Assembly: GCA_964486645.1 (NCBI GenBank)
Contig: CAZAOG010000045.1
Coordinates: 1-19,264, forward strand
Direction: 5' to 3'
Source: GCA-002790365 sp964486645
Lineage (GTDB): Bacteria > Bacteroidota > Ignavibacteria > Ignavibacteriales > Ignavibacteriaceae
Length of the DNA stretch: 19,264 nt
Shown in pieces: positions 1 to 7,999 of this stretch (position 1 is its first letter; each line of letters starts with the position of its first letter). A model generated the notes under the pieces. It saw nothing but the letters and a program-made list of their open reading frames with translations, was not told the origin of the DNA and ran no database searches. The position numbers were made by a program, and so were the translations under genes.

Positions 1-44
1 AATTGTCACGCCTATTAATTTCTTTCTAACCTAATTAAATACGG

Positions 45-623
45 TTACATATCCATTTCTTTAACGTTTAATTTTATTTTCGGAGAATGTTCAACCTTGT
101 AAATTGTAAAAAATAGTGCGATTAAAATTTGAAAACTTGTAGTTAAATAAAAATAAATCGTACTAACATGAGTTACTTCAAGTGCAACGATAAGCTTTAG
201 TACTATGGAAATTTCGTACAAGATCAATACAACCCACCCTAAAGTGAGAAAATTATTTTTTGAGAAAGAAATTAGAATTTCTTTAAGGAAATACCATAAA
301 ATTATCAAATGCAACAAAATTATATACAGATATATTATATTCCTGTCTTGTGTATTTATTACAAACAATGTTATTATAAAACCGGTTAAAATGAAGACAA
401 TATATTTTTTGGATATTTTATTAACCGAAACGGCTAAAACAGAAGCAAAAGAAAATAAGCTCTGTATTTGGTAAGCATTTGTTTTAAAACTTATTGTTAA
501 AGTATAACTTGTAGGGTCTGCCAAAGCAAGCAAAAGAAAGTATAAAAATAATTTTTCTTTATACTGTCTTATTGGAGGCAATAACCACGCGAAGATACTT
601 GTATAAAAAATTATATATGCCAT
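45..623 (-). CDS. Hypothetical multi-pass membrane protein, 192 aa
   Basis: I do not recognise this protein. It is very hydrophobic, with about six predicted membrane helices spread over the whole length (roughly residues 2-16, 25-40, 52-65, 72-90, 95-115, 125-150 and 155-175, some probably merging), and a short charged C-terminal tail. It has no catalytic motif I can name. The start lies only 9 bases after the stop of the upstream secreted-protein gene, so the two are probably co-transcribed and may act together at the cell envelope. An 89-aa reading frame on the opposite strand (205-474) is its shadow: the minus frame has coherent membrane-protein composition and operon spacing. The function is open; a sensor-like or accessory integral membrane protein is possible but not shown. 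Confidence 0.7.
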   Translation of the reverse strand: MAYIIFYTSIFAWLLPPIRQYKEKLFLYFLLLALADPTSYTLTISFKTNAYQIQSLFSFASVLAVSVNKISKKYIVFILTGFIITLFVINTQDRNIIYLYIILLHLIILWYFLKEILISFSKNNFLTLGWVVLILYEISIVLKLIVALEVTHVSTIYFYLTTSFQILIALFFTIYKVEHSPKIKLNVKEMDM

Positions 624-632
624 TGATATATT

Positions 633-1076
633 TTAAGGACAAATAGGGGGACAATATTGCGCATACTCAAGCAAATACTCTCCGTTGGAAATTGTCAACG
701 CACTATTTCTCTTCTCAAAATTAATTGTTTTAGATTTACCTTTGCTTATTAATTCCCGTATTAATGAAGTACTATATACACTATGCACCGCCTTGTTCGG
801 AACAACTGCATTAGCGGGATAAATTAATTTCATACCGTCACCCAATATAAATAATTTATCATCGGTAATATTAAACATCAAAACTTTTTCGGTTTTTTTT
901 AGAAAAGAAAAAACCTCCTCGGTTGGAAACTGAAACGATTTAACTGCCGTTCCGTAAAGCTTTTCACCTTCGAGCTTTGTGTATAGTTTTCCGTAAGTCT
1001 GTCCGTAGCTGCTTTCACCAATCATCATCAAAAAAAGGACAATTAAAAACGAACATAAAAAATTTGTTTTATACAT
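633..1076 (-). CDS. Hypothetical secreted protein, 147 aa, Cys-rich C-terminal tail
   Basis: This is a small exported protein of unknown family. Residues 1-25 form a typical Sec signal peptide: positive start, hydrophobic core, then a likely cleavage near SSYGQ. The mature part has alternating beta-like segments, and the protein ends in YCPPICP, putting two Cys four residues apart at the extreme C terminus. These could form a disulfide, bind a metal, or be a reactive pair; nothing in the sequence decides this. A Shine-Dalgarno-like GAGGA lies about 9 bases before the ATG. It sits 73 bases downstream of the response-regulator gene and 9 bases upstream of the membrane-protein gene, so it could be co-expressed with either. 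Confidence 0.7.
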   Translation of the reverse strand: MYKTNFLCSFLIVLFLMMIGESSYGQTYGKLYTKLEGEKLYGTAVKSFQFPTEEVFSFLKKTEKVLMFNITDDKLFILGDGMKLIYPANAVVPNKAVHSVYSTSLIRELISKGKSKTINFEKRNSALTISNGEYLLEYAQYCPPICP

Positions 1077-1149
1077 GATTTTAGTCCTCTGTTTTATTAA
1101 TAAAAAAATTAATTAAAAGTTTCAAAGGATTAATTTCATTTTAATCTAT

Positions 1150-1830
1150 CTATTTACTGACAGGCTTATTGGAGAACCGAACGGCATATCTTATTAATTT
1201 CGGCAGGTTTTCTATATTTAATTTTTGCATCAGGTGATTCCTGTGTGTATCGACGGTCCTTTTACTTAAATTTAACTTCGATGCAATCTCCCTGCTTGTT
1301 AAAGCTTTACCTATTAAAAATAATATATCCTTTTCACGATCTGTCAGTATTCCCTCAACGTTTTCTATTTGGGTAAATTCTTTCTTATCATATTTTTTAA
1401 TTATTTCATCCAAATTTGATTGGGTAATACCGGGTCCAAAATAAAATTTACCGGAATGGACTTGTTTAATTGCGAACAAAAGTTCACCCTGCATTATATT
1501 TTTATTTACCAATCCCAAACCGCCGGCTTTTATAGAGTAATATATATATTCTTCGCCGTCGTGCATCGACAAAAATAACGCCTTAGCGTTTTTGTCTTTT
1601 TGTTTTATTTTAGAAATTGCATCGGTACCTGACAGCTTCGGCATTGAGATGTCGGCAAGTACAACGTCCGGTTTTAATTCAAAATATTTTTCTATAAGTT
1701 CTTCTCCGTTTTCCGCTTCACCGACCAAGAATATATCATCGTCATCACTTAAAAGCCTGGCAATTCCGGACCGGAAAAGGGAATGATCGTCCCCTATTAG
1801 TATTCTAATTTTTTGTTTATTATTATGCAT
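1150..1830 (-). CDS. NarL/FixJ-family (LuxR-type) response regulator
   Basis: This is a cytoplasmic two-component transcription factor. Counting from the ATG at 1830 (226 aa), an N-terminal receiver domain covers about residues 7-125: acidic DD pair at 14-15, phospho-acceptor Asp60 in the PDVVLADISMP block, conserved Lys110. A LuxR/GerE helix-turn-helix covers about 162-220, starting LTDREKDIL and including SREIASKLNLSKRTVDTHR. The frame stays open to an ATG at 1857, but I chose 1830. That start matches the usual receiver N terminus, has AAAGG about 9 bases upstream, and overlaps the kinase stop by 8 bases, a typical sign of translational coupling. Its partner is almost certainly the adjacent NarX-type kinase. 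Target genes are unknown; candidates include its own operon, through the dyad at 3390-3411. Confidence 0.95.
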   Translation of the reverse strand: MHNNKQKIRILIGDDHSLFRSGIARLLSDDDDIFLVGEAENGEELIEKYFELKPDVVLADISMPKLSGTDAISKIKQKDKNAKALFLSMHDGEEYIYYSIKAGGLGLVNKNIMQGELLFAIKQVHSGKFYFGPGITQSNLDEIIKKYDKKEFTQIENVEGILTDREKDILFLIGKALTSREIASKLNLSKRTVDTHRNHLMQKLNIENLPKLIRYAVRFSNKPVSK

Positions 1831-2986
1831 TTTTAACAACCTTTTTAGGCATATCAATTATTAATATTGTACCCGAATTTAATTGGGATTCTATTTTAAA
1901 TTTACCGGAATAACTTTCCACTCTTTCTTTGATGCTTCTTAAACCGAGTCCCGGCAGTTGATAATTTTCATTGGAAGTTTCAAACCCGATTCCGTCGTCA
2001 GAAACCATTATTTTAATATTTCCTTTTTCTTCCATCATTGTTATCGTAAACTCTTTTGCTTTTGAATGTTTTAGTATGTTATTCAGAGATTCTTGTATAA
2101 TTCTATAAATAGTTATCTCTTGCTGGGGGTCAATTCTCTCTACAAACCCCATAATATCTACATTGCTTTTAATATTGCTTTTATTTGATATGGTTTGACA
2201 CAAAGTGGTAATTGCAGCTCCTAAACCGAGTTCTTCCAAAATGCTTGGCTTCAAGTTATAAATAATGGATTTTAAATCCGTTATCGTTTCGTCAAACGAT
2301 GCTAAAAGTTGTTCAAATGTTTCTTCTCCCAAATCTGATTTCAGTTTATCGGAATATCCTTGTAAACTTGCTTTTATAAATAGCAAATTCTGTCCGATCC
2401 CATCGTGGAGTTCATTTGCAATTCTGTTTTTTTCTCCTTCAACCATTTGTTGTTCGTGCCTCATTAATTCCTTTAATTGTTCTTGAGAAAAATTTAGTTT
2501 TTCTTCAAATAATTTTCTCTTTGTTAAATCCGTAAAATAAAGCTGAGCAATGTTTAGGAACGATATTCCTTTAATTGTGATTGAAAAATATTTTTTATTG
2601 AAAGTATGAAAAACAACCTTTGTTTGATCTTTACTTATAATATCTTCGATTGAAAAATCAATCTTCGGGATTATGTCTTTAATTGAAAGCCCAAGTAAAG
2701 AAGGAGAATTAATGATTTCTTTCGCGGTTTCATTTGTTAAAATAATGATTCCATTAATGTCTATTCTTATCAGAGGATCCGGGTCTAATTCGGAAAACAG
2801 AGCCATCAACTTTGCATTTTTTAACTCTATCTCCTTTAATTGGGTATTGTACTTTTTAACTTTCGGGAATAATATATGTTTTTCGAAAATATAGAAAACA
2901 AAGATTATCAGAACGGTAAATATTATAGCATAGAAAATAGGATTATTCAAATTGAATAAAAATTTCAGATATTTTTCTAAATTCAT
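1823..2986 (-). CDS. PAS-containing sensor histidine kinase, NarX/DesK (HisKA_3) type
   Basis: This is a membrane-anchored histidine kinase of 387 aa. One N-terminal membrane helix is seen at about residues 17-34, followed by a short linker and a PAS-like domain at about 58-160. Next comes the HisKA_3 dimerisation/phosphotransfer helix, with the phospho-acceptor His194 in NELHDGIGQN. The HATPase domain shows the N box (QESLNNILKHS, Asn303), the DDGIGF block at 330-335 and the GLGLRSIKERV block at 346-356. It has no large periplasmic sensor loop, so the signal is probably sensed in the cytoplasm through PAS or at the membrane; no haem- or Fe-S-binding Cys motif is evident. The stop overlaps the response-regulator ATG by 8 bases, and a 77-aa gene lies 17 bases upstream in the same operon. 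Confidence 0.95.
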   Translation of the reverse strand: MNLEKYLKFLFNLNNPIFYAIIFTVLIIFVFYIFEKHILFPKVKKYNTQLKEIELKNAKLMALFSELDPDPLIRIDINGIIILTNETAKEIINSPSLLGLSIKDIIPKIDFSIEDIISKDQTKVVFHTFNKKYFSITIKGISFLNIAQLYFTDLTKRKLFEEKLNFSQEQLKELMRHEQQMVEGEKNRIANELHDGIGQNLLFIKASLQGYSDKLKSDLGEETFEQLLASFDETITDLKSIIYNLKPSILEELGLGAAITTLCQTISNKSNIKSNVDIMGFVERIDPQQEITIYRIIQESLNNILKHSKAKEFTITMMEEKGNIKIMVSDDGIGFETSNENYQLPGLGLRSIKERVESYSGKFKIESQLNSGTILIIDMPKKVVKNA

Positions 2987-3003
2987 ATTAGGTAATTATA
3001 ATA

Positions 3004-3237
3004 TTATACTTTTTTAATTTTTTCCAATAGAAGTCTTATAAATTCCTTCTTTTTTTTTGTTGATTTTATATTCATGTTGGCGTGTTCAATTGCCCGGTAA
3101 ATAAAATCATCCGATTTATCGGGGAGTATTTCCTTAATCTTCTTTTTTAAGAAATATTTATTTTGATACTCTTTATAATTTTCAATATTATCCTCAATGT
3201 ATTTCTCCAGTTCTTTATTAAGCCTCGTAACATTCAT
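3004..3237 (-). CDS. Small charged helical protein, 77 aa, first gene of the kinase/regulator operon
   Basis: I do not recognise this family. The protein is strongly charged (many Lys and Glu), predicted almost entirely helical, without signal peptide, membrane segment or Cys. It is 17 bases upstream of the histidine kinase on the same strand, so it is very probably the first gene of the operon. GGGG lies about 9 bases before the ATG and could serve as ribosome binding site; a TAAATTTG box (3255-3248 on the minus strand) matches the Bacteroidota -7 form but would give an almost leaderless message. The position suggests an accessory regulator or connector of the two-component pair; this is inference from context only. 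Confidence 0.65.
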   Translation of the reverse strand: MNVTRLNKELEKYIEDNIENYKEYQNKYFLKKKIKEILPDKSDDFIYRAIEHANMNIKSTKKKKEFIRLLLEKIKKV

Positions 3238-3389
3238 CTTCTTACCCCAAATTTAAATTATAGAGTTTTTTTATAATATAAAAATATATCGCATCAAATG
3301 AATCAGTATAAATACGTAGTTACTGAAAAAGCTTTAATAGAGATTAAATAAGACACGAATAACTACAATTATGTAAAAAACATTAAATC

Positions 3390-3411
3390 ATATACGTACT
3401 TATACGTATAT
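3390..3411. promoter_or_regulatory. Dyad of two ATATACGTA arms, candidate response-regulator site
   Basis: The left arm ATATACGTA (3390-3398) is followed by CTTA and by the exact inverted arm TACGTATAT (3403-3411). Two more ATACGTA copies lie at 3312-3318 and 3424-3430. The dyad centre is about 165 bases upstream of the 77-aa gene that heads the kinase/regulator operon, so autoregulation by the NarL-type regulator is a plausible reading. The palindrome is seen; the regulator assignment is inference. Confidence 0.45.
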
Positions 3412-3590
3412 AAAGATAAAAAAATACGTAATTGTACCGATTCGCTTTTAGAATATTTCTCATATATTAATACTAAAAATGGTTTAACCCGTATTTTTGT
3501 GTTGTTTGTAAAGTTTTGGGAGTACTTACTGTGGGGTTCTATAGTAATATTATTTGTGAAAACAATAATAATATAGTGGGTCTCAGCGGA

Positions 3591-3656
3591 AAATTCTTTG
3601 CTCTTACCCGGGGTAATCTTTCCAGGGGTAAAAATATAGGTAAGGGCATTGAATTT
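3591..3656 (+). promoter_or_regulatory. Long imperfect hairpin in the probable leader of the protease-like gene
   Basis: AAATTC (3591-3596) pairs with GAATTT (3651-3656). After a symmetric TT/TT internal loop, TGCTCTTACC (3599-3608) pairs with GGTAAGGGCA (3639-3648) with a single G-U wobble. The 30-base apical part contains a second small inverted repeat sharing bases with the first (TTACCC and GGGTAA, 3604-3616), so two alternative folds are possible. It ends 104 bases before the ATG at 3761. It could be a structured leader or a protein-binding site; I match it to no known riboswitch. Confidence 0.4.
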
Positions 3657-3760
3657 GTTTTACCGACAAAGATAGAAACTAAAATATGGGTTTAACAAAA
3701 TTGATAGTTAATTGTTTTCTCAATTAATGTGAATATTATAAAATAATAATATTGAATATA

Positions 3761-4516
3761 ATGGAAAATACGGATATAGACTTAAAGGAAAGAGTAACTG
3801 CCAAATATAAAAACTGGGTTTTAAATTATGTAGCTTATGTTTTTTTTGTTGACTCGGTTTCAAAACCAGGTAAGAGAATATATTTAAGTGCAGGCGTTAC
3901 TTTTATCAATACCGGGAAAAGGAAATTTGCCGTTACGTGTGAACGTGTAATAGAAGAATATATTAGGATATTTAGCACCGACGAACGTATAAAATTTCAT
4001 TTAGGTCCATTTATAATCGATATTGAAAATAGAATTATCGATGCCAATTCAAAATATGATTTAGCAACTTTCGAAGTTAAAGACTCCGAAGCGGAAAGGT
4101 TAAATTCTCAGTTCTGTTATACAAGTCCCTGGCCTCCAAAGAGAATTAAAAAGGGTAAGTTTGTAGTATTTGCCGGATATCCCGAGATATTACATAAAAA
4201 AATAAGTCCGAATTCAATTTCTTTAGATTCCGAAGTTTTTGTTGAAGAAATACAAAGTGTGAACAAAAAGGATTTTGTATTTTCTCTAAATTATCAAAAT
4301 TACTCAAATTTTTTAAGTTACAAAAAAAGCAGCGAATTAACCGGGCTAGGTGGATTTAGCGGGGCAGGTGTATTTTGCATAAATCAAAACGATTCAATTT
4401 TAATACCGGAACCTGTGGGTATCGTTTACAAAGGTATAAACGACTGGCAGACACAAAAAGCAAGACATATAGATATTATCGATGAATATGGAGAGATAGA
4501 TTATGCAGGTATTTAA
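3761..4516 (+). CDS. Trypsin-fold (S1/HtrA-like) protein with catalytic His apparently replaced
   Basis: The frame is open from a TTG at 3752; the ATG at 3761 is preferred (251 aa). The protein has the layout of a chymotrypsin-fold domain. An N-terminal segment SAGVTFI resembles the usual GTGFLI strand, followed by FAVTCERV, which lines up with the VTAAHVV/LTCAHVV block. KYDLATFEV lines up with the Asp-containing DLALLKV strand (Asp100), FAGYP with the usual GYP turn, and GFSGAGVF with GxSGGPVF (nucleophile Ser200). In this alignment the catalytic His position is Arg62, so the enzyme is probably inactive or uses another base. There is no signal peptide or membrane segment, so it is likely cytoplasmic. 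The stop overlaps the ATG of a small membrane-protein gene by 14 bases, implying coupled translation. Confidence 0.75.
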   Translation: MENTDIDLKERVTAKYKNWVLNYVAYVFFVDSVSKPGKRIYLSAGVTFINTGKRKFAVTCERVIEEYIRIFSTDERIKFHLGPFIIDIENRIIDANSKYDLATFEVKDSEAERLNSQFCYTSPWPPKRIKKGKFVVFAGYPEILHKKISPNSISLDSEVFVEEIQSVNKKDFVFSLNYQNYSNFLSYKKSSELTGLGGFSGAGVFCINQNDSILIPEPVGIVYKGINDWQTQKARHIDIIDEYGEIDYAGI

Positions 4517-4802
4517 AGTAAATTACATAATTGGTAAAGTAAAGACGAAGCACAATTTTCATTCTTCTAATTTGAAAAATGTATTACAGAATTATTTTTT
4601 TGCACCAATTCTTTCCGGTTTATACGGGTTCGCATTTTTCTTTTCAACTTTATTGCTGGCGAAAGGATTGGGAGTATTGGTGGGCAGCATACCTCAATTT
4701 AATATTGATATCGAAGATGCAGAGCTGTCAATACTGGGTTTCGTATTCCTATTTCTTATCAGATTCTTAAAGAATTATACTCCGGATGAAAAGAAGGATT
4801 AA
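4503..4802 (+). CDS. Small membrane protein, 99 aa, overlapping the protease-like gene
   Basis: I recognise no family. Two hydrophobic segments at about residues 32-60 and 75-90 suggest a hairpin membrane protein, with a basic N-terminal part of about 30 residues and a short acidic/basic tail (TPDEKKD). The linker between the helices carries several acidic residues. The ATG lies inside the last codons of the preceding gene (14-base overlap in another frame), which strongly suggests the two are translated together and function as a pair. It could anchor or regulate the trypsin-fold protein at the membrane; that is inference from gene order. A 63-aa frame at 4579-4770 is a shadow of this gene. 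Confidence 0.7.
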   Translation: MQVFKVNYIIGKVKTKHNFHSSNLKNVLQNYFFAPILSGLYGFAFFFSTLLLAKGLGVLVGSIPQFNIDIEDAELSILGFVFLFLIRFLKNYTPDEKKD

Positions 4803-5044
4803 TAAATTGCCTTGTAAGGGAATGGTTGCTAATCAGTCTTTCCGATTATCATAAAAAACTTTTTAGTTAAAAGTAATTCGTAAAACTCATTTCTTAAAAA
4901 GCCGAATCAAATTATAAAAAAACTTACGCTGTTAAAAAAAACAAAAACACACCATAATATTTTTCTCTTTTTTTTATTATTATACACCATTAATAAATAA
5001 TTATACTTACGGGTTTTTTTATTTTAAAAATTATCTCAAAAATA

Positions 5045-5581
5045 TTGTTAAAAATTCTGGGCTGGAAGGTTGTATTAAAACAACTCGAACAGAAAAAGTA
5101 CGTGATAATTGCTGCGCCTCATACAAGCAACTGGGATTTCCTTTTTTTCGTTCTTTTACTTTGGTCAACGCGCTCCAAATTTCATTGGGCGGGAAAACAC
5201 ACTGCATTTAAAAAACCTGTCGGCTCAATTCTTAAAAAGATGGGAGGCATTCCCATCGACAGAAGGGTGAAAAGCAATTATGTGGATAAAATGGTTGAAC
5301 GGTTTAATAACAGCGATGAGTTCGTTCTACTAATAACGCCTGAAGGCACACGTTCGAAAACCGAATTTTGGAAGGCGGGTTTTTATTACATAGCCAGAGC
5401 CGCCAAGGTACCTGTTGTGTTGGGTTTTATTGATTATTCCACTAAAACCGTCGGGACCGAAGACCTGTTTTTCCCCTCTCATAATATTGAAGATGATTTG
5501 AAATTACTTAAAGATTTTTACGGCAAAAAAAAAGGTTTACATCCAGAAAAATACGGAGAACCGAAATTTCAGAAAAGATGA
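5045..5581 (+). CDS. 1-acylglycerol-3-phosphate O-acyltransferase family protein (PlsC-like)
   Basis: This is an acyltransferase of the PlsC superfamily, 178 aa, expected to transfer an acyl chain to a lysophospholipid or related alcohol at the cytoplasmic membrane. The catalytic HX4D motif is HTSNWD (His26, Asp31). The substrate-binding blocks GGIPIDR (67-73) and PEGTRS (99-104) are both present and well formed. There is no ATG at the front: the frame begins with TTG at 5045 after a stop at 4994, and the N terminus (KILGWK) matches short members of the family, so the protein is probably complete but the exact start (TTG, or ATT a few codons upstream) is uncertain. It stands alone in a 242-bp to 72-bp spacing with no evident operon partner. 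The true substrate cannot be told from sequence. Confidence 0.85.
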   Translation: MLKILGWKVVLKQLEQKKYVIIAAPHTSNWDFLFFVLLLWSTRSKFHWAGKHTAFKKPVGSILKKMGGIPIDRRVKSNYVDKMVERFNNSDEFVLLITPEGTRSKTEFWKAGFYYIARAAKVPVVLGFIDYSTKTVGTEDLFFPSHNIEDDLKLLKDFYGKKKGLHPEKYGEPKFQKR

Positions 5582-5653
5582 TCGGTCTTTAATTTTATAC
5601 TTGCTAATTGTATTTGTATAACATAATTTTTAAGGGTTCTCATATAGTAATAA

Positions 5654-7999
5654 ATGGGGTTCTTAATTTTGCTTATTAAAAGTTTATTATTTTCACTTTT
5701 GTTTCTCCTTTCAATAACCGTTTATGTCTTCCCCCAAAACGGTAAAACAATACTTTCGGGTTTTATTACGGATGAGATAAGCGGCAATACTTTGGTGGGC
5801 ACAAATGTTATGCTTTACCGTGATTCGATTGATTTTAATAAATTCCCGTTCAGAGGTGTTGCTTCAAACGATTACGGATTTTATGCTATTCCCAATTTAT
5901 CCAAAGGCAATTATTTTATTATTGCAAGAAATGTCGGTTATAAAACATTAATCAGAAAGGTTAATGTTATTTCCAATAGCGGGGTAGTCAGGTATAATAT
6001 AAAATTAAAACCGGTTGATATTCAGCTTAAAGAAGTTATTGTTACCGGTAAAAGGAAAAATGAGGTTAATGTAAGCACAATTGATATACCCCTTAGTCTT
6101 TTTGACAAACTTCCGTCTTTAAGCGGTGAAGTAAGCTTATTCAAATCTCTCGAGTTTATTCCCGGTATAAAAACTTCATCGGAAATTTCATCGGGACTAT
6201 ATGTCAGGGGCGGTTCGCCCGATCAAAATTTAACTTTGGTTGACGGTGTTATTGTTTACAATCCTACTCACCTGCAGAATTTTGCCAGCACATTTAATTC
6301 CGATGCTCTGCAAAGTGTAAGGCTTATAAAAGGCGCGTTCCCCGCGGAATACGGGGGCAGACTCTCAAGCGTTCTCGATATCAAGCTTCGCTCCGGTTCG
6401 AAAGAAGGCAATAAAGGGAAAGTCGGTTTGGGCATGCTGAGTTCTAATGCAACCATAGAGGGACCTATAGGTAAAAAAGCGACTTATATCATTTCCGGCA
6501 GAAAAATGTATTACGATGCAATTCAAAAAGCTTTTAATAAAAACAGTACTGTTCCCAATTATAATTTTTATGATATCAATTCTAAAATAACTTATAATAT
6601 TACCGACAACGATATTGTTACTATAAGCGGGATGTTCAGCAAGGACAGAGTTTACAGCCCGAGTAATTCAAAAGAGCTGAACTATAATATTGATTGGCAG
6701 AACGGTGCTGTTAATATTGACTGGCTGAAAGTAAATTCAAAATCTTTGCTTATAAACAACTCTTTTAGTTACGTAAATTATCAATTCAGAACGCTCCTGC
6801 GGGATGCAAAAAGCGGCTCTGCAAATAACGATTATTTTTCTTCTTCGAAATTGGAAGATTTTGTATTTAAATCTCGTTTGGATCTTTTTTGGCACCAGGA
6901 TCATACATTCAAATTCGGCGTTCAGCTTTCAATTCACAATTACGCTTTAATTTACAGCAATGTTTTTGATCCTCTCTTGGAATCGGACCCGAACGGAACA
7001 TCTACCGTTCAATCAACCGAAGCTACTTTATTTATGCAGGATGAATGGAAAGTTTCCGAGAAATTAAGGACAAATATCGGCGGGAGATTATATTATTTTA
7101 AGACCAAGGACTATTTCCGTTTCGAACCCCGCCTTTCGCTTTCTTATTCTTTATCGGATAACTTTTCCATCAAAGGAGCTTTTGCCGTTGCGCATCAATT
7201 TTTGCATCTGATAGTAAGAAACGATATCAGTCTGCCTACCGATTTGTGGTATCCTTCTACAAAGGAAGTTCTGCCCAGCAGGTCTACTCAATATGTGCTT
7301 GGTGTAGAAACTAATTTGGACGATAATAATTATATCTTGAGTGTTGAAGGCTACTACAAGTTTATGAAAAATTTGTACGAATTTCAGAATTCTCCCAAGT
7401 TCAATTATATTAACGGTTCCGTTAAAGACCTCATTACCGTTGGCGACGGGGAATCTTACGGAGTTGAAGTTTTCTTTAATAAAACAACCGGTAATTTTAC
7501 GGGATGGATTGGCTATACTTTGTCTTGGACAAGAAGACAATTCGATAAACTTAACAACGGCAGAATTTTCTTCCCTCGCTACGACAGGCGAAACGATGTA
7601 TCGGTAGTCTTATCTTACAAGTTTTCCAATTCGTTCAATGTTGCCGCTACTTGGAGCTATGCGACCGGGCAGAGAATTACCACGGCAACAGGTCAATTCG
7701 GATTTCAAGACATCGGACTAAATAATTCCATTAGCTTAAATTTTGACTATTACCAGAGAGATAATTTTAAGCTTCCGGATTATCATAAACTTGATTTGAG
7801 TTTTAACTATTCATTTACTTGGAATGAACTTCCGTTCAAAGCTTATCTGGCAATATTTAACGTGTATAACAGAAAAAATCCTTTTGCTGTTTTTGCATCC
7901 AATACTTCAAATAACACAAGTGTATTAAGCAGGCCTGAACTGAAACAAATAACATTATTTCCATTTTTACCGACGGTGGGTATAAGTGTACGTTTTTAA
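5654..7999 (+). CDS. TonB-dependent outer-membrane receptor with carboxypeptidase-regulatory-like N domain
   Basis: This is an outer-membrane active transporter, 781 aa, energised by TonB. Residues 1-28 are a signal peptide ending near VFPQ. Residues about 31-118 are a CarboxypepD-regulatory-like/CNA-B-type domain (SGFITDEISGNTLVGTNV, then GFYAIPNLSKGNYFI). A short EVIVTG stretch at 127-132 resembles a TonB-box-like transition. The plug domain is about 136-247 (YVRGGSPDQNLTLVDGV, then GAFPAEYGGRLSSVLD). The rest is a beta-barrel ending in Phe (VGISVRF), the usual Bam recognition end. It is shorter than SusC transporters. The stop overlaps the next gene by 14 bases. Upstream, TATACTTG (5596-5603) and TGTATTTG (5609-5616) are near-matches to a -7 box, neither convincing. 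The substrate is unknown; the partner lipoproteins suggest a DUF4249-type uptake system rather than SusCD. Confidence 0.95.
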   Translation: MGFLILLIKSLLFSLLFLLSITVYVFPQNGKTILSGFITDEISGNTLVGTNVMLYRDSIDFNKFPFRGVASNDYGFYAIPNLSKGNYFIIARNVGYKTLIRKVNVISNSGVVRYNIKLKPVDIQLKEVIVTGKRKNEVNVSTIDIPLSLFDKLPSLSGEVSLFKSLEFIPGIKTSSEISSGLYVRGGSPDQNLTLVDGVIVYNPTHLQNFASTFNSDALQSVRLIKGAFPAEYGGRLSSVLDIKLRSGSKEGNKGKVGLGMLSSNATIEGPIGKKATYIISGRKMYYDAIQKAFNKNSTVPNYNFYDINSKITYNITDNDIVTISGMFSKDRVYSPSNSKELNYNIDWQNGAVNIDWLKVNSKSLLINNSFSYVNYQFRTLLRDAKSGSANNDYFSSSKLEDFVFKSRLDLFWHQDHTFKFGVQLSIHNYALIYSNVFDPLLESDPNGTSTVQSTEATLFMQDEWKVSEKLRTNIGGRLYYFKTKDYFRFEPRLSLSYSLSDNFSIKGAFAVAHQFLHLIVRNDISLPTDLWYPSTKEVLPSRSTQYVLGVETNLDDNNYILSVEGYYKFMKNLYEFQNSPKFNYINGSVKDLITVGDGESYGVEVFFNKTTGNFTGWIGYTLSWTRRQFDKLNNGRIFFPRYDRRNDVSVVLSYKFSNSFNVAATWSYATGQRITTATGQFGFQDIGLNNSISLNFDYYQRDNFKLPDYHKLDLSFNYSFTWNELPFKAYLAIFNVYNRKNPFAVFASNTSNNTSVLSRPELKQITLFPFLPTVGISVRF

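Larger units (their letters stand above)
3238..3760. other. Divergent intergenic region, 523 bp
   Basis: No convincing reading frame is visible here. The spacer separates the minus-strand two-component operon from the plus-strand protease-like gene and holds promoters for both. The half near the minus operon has four copies of ATACGTA, two of them forming a dyad. The half near the plus gene has a perfect match to the Bacteroidota -7 box (TATTTTTG, 3492-3499, without a convincing -33 TTG) and a long imperfect hairpin. Those elements are listed separately. Confidence 0.7.

Noticed and set aside
205..474. 89-aa plus-strand frame opposite the 192-aa membrane-protein gene
   Set aside because: It lies wholly within the minus-strand gene, which has coherent membrane-protein composition and a 9-base operon gap; this frame has no coding-like pattern.
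1831..1857. Longer response-regulator start at 1857
   Set aside because: The nine extra residues do not match receiver N termini, and the ATG at 1830 has both a ribosome binding site and the typical overlap with the kinase stop.
5596..5616. TATACTTG and TGTATTTG as the -7 box of the TonB-receptor operon
   Set aside because: Both miss a consensus base and neither has a -33 TTG at proper distance; the real promoter is not identifiable by eye.
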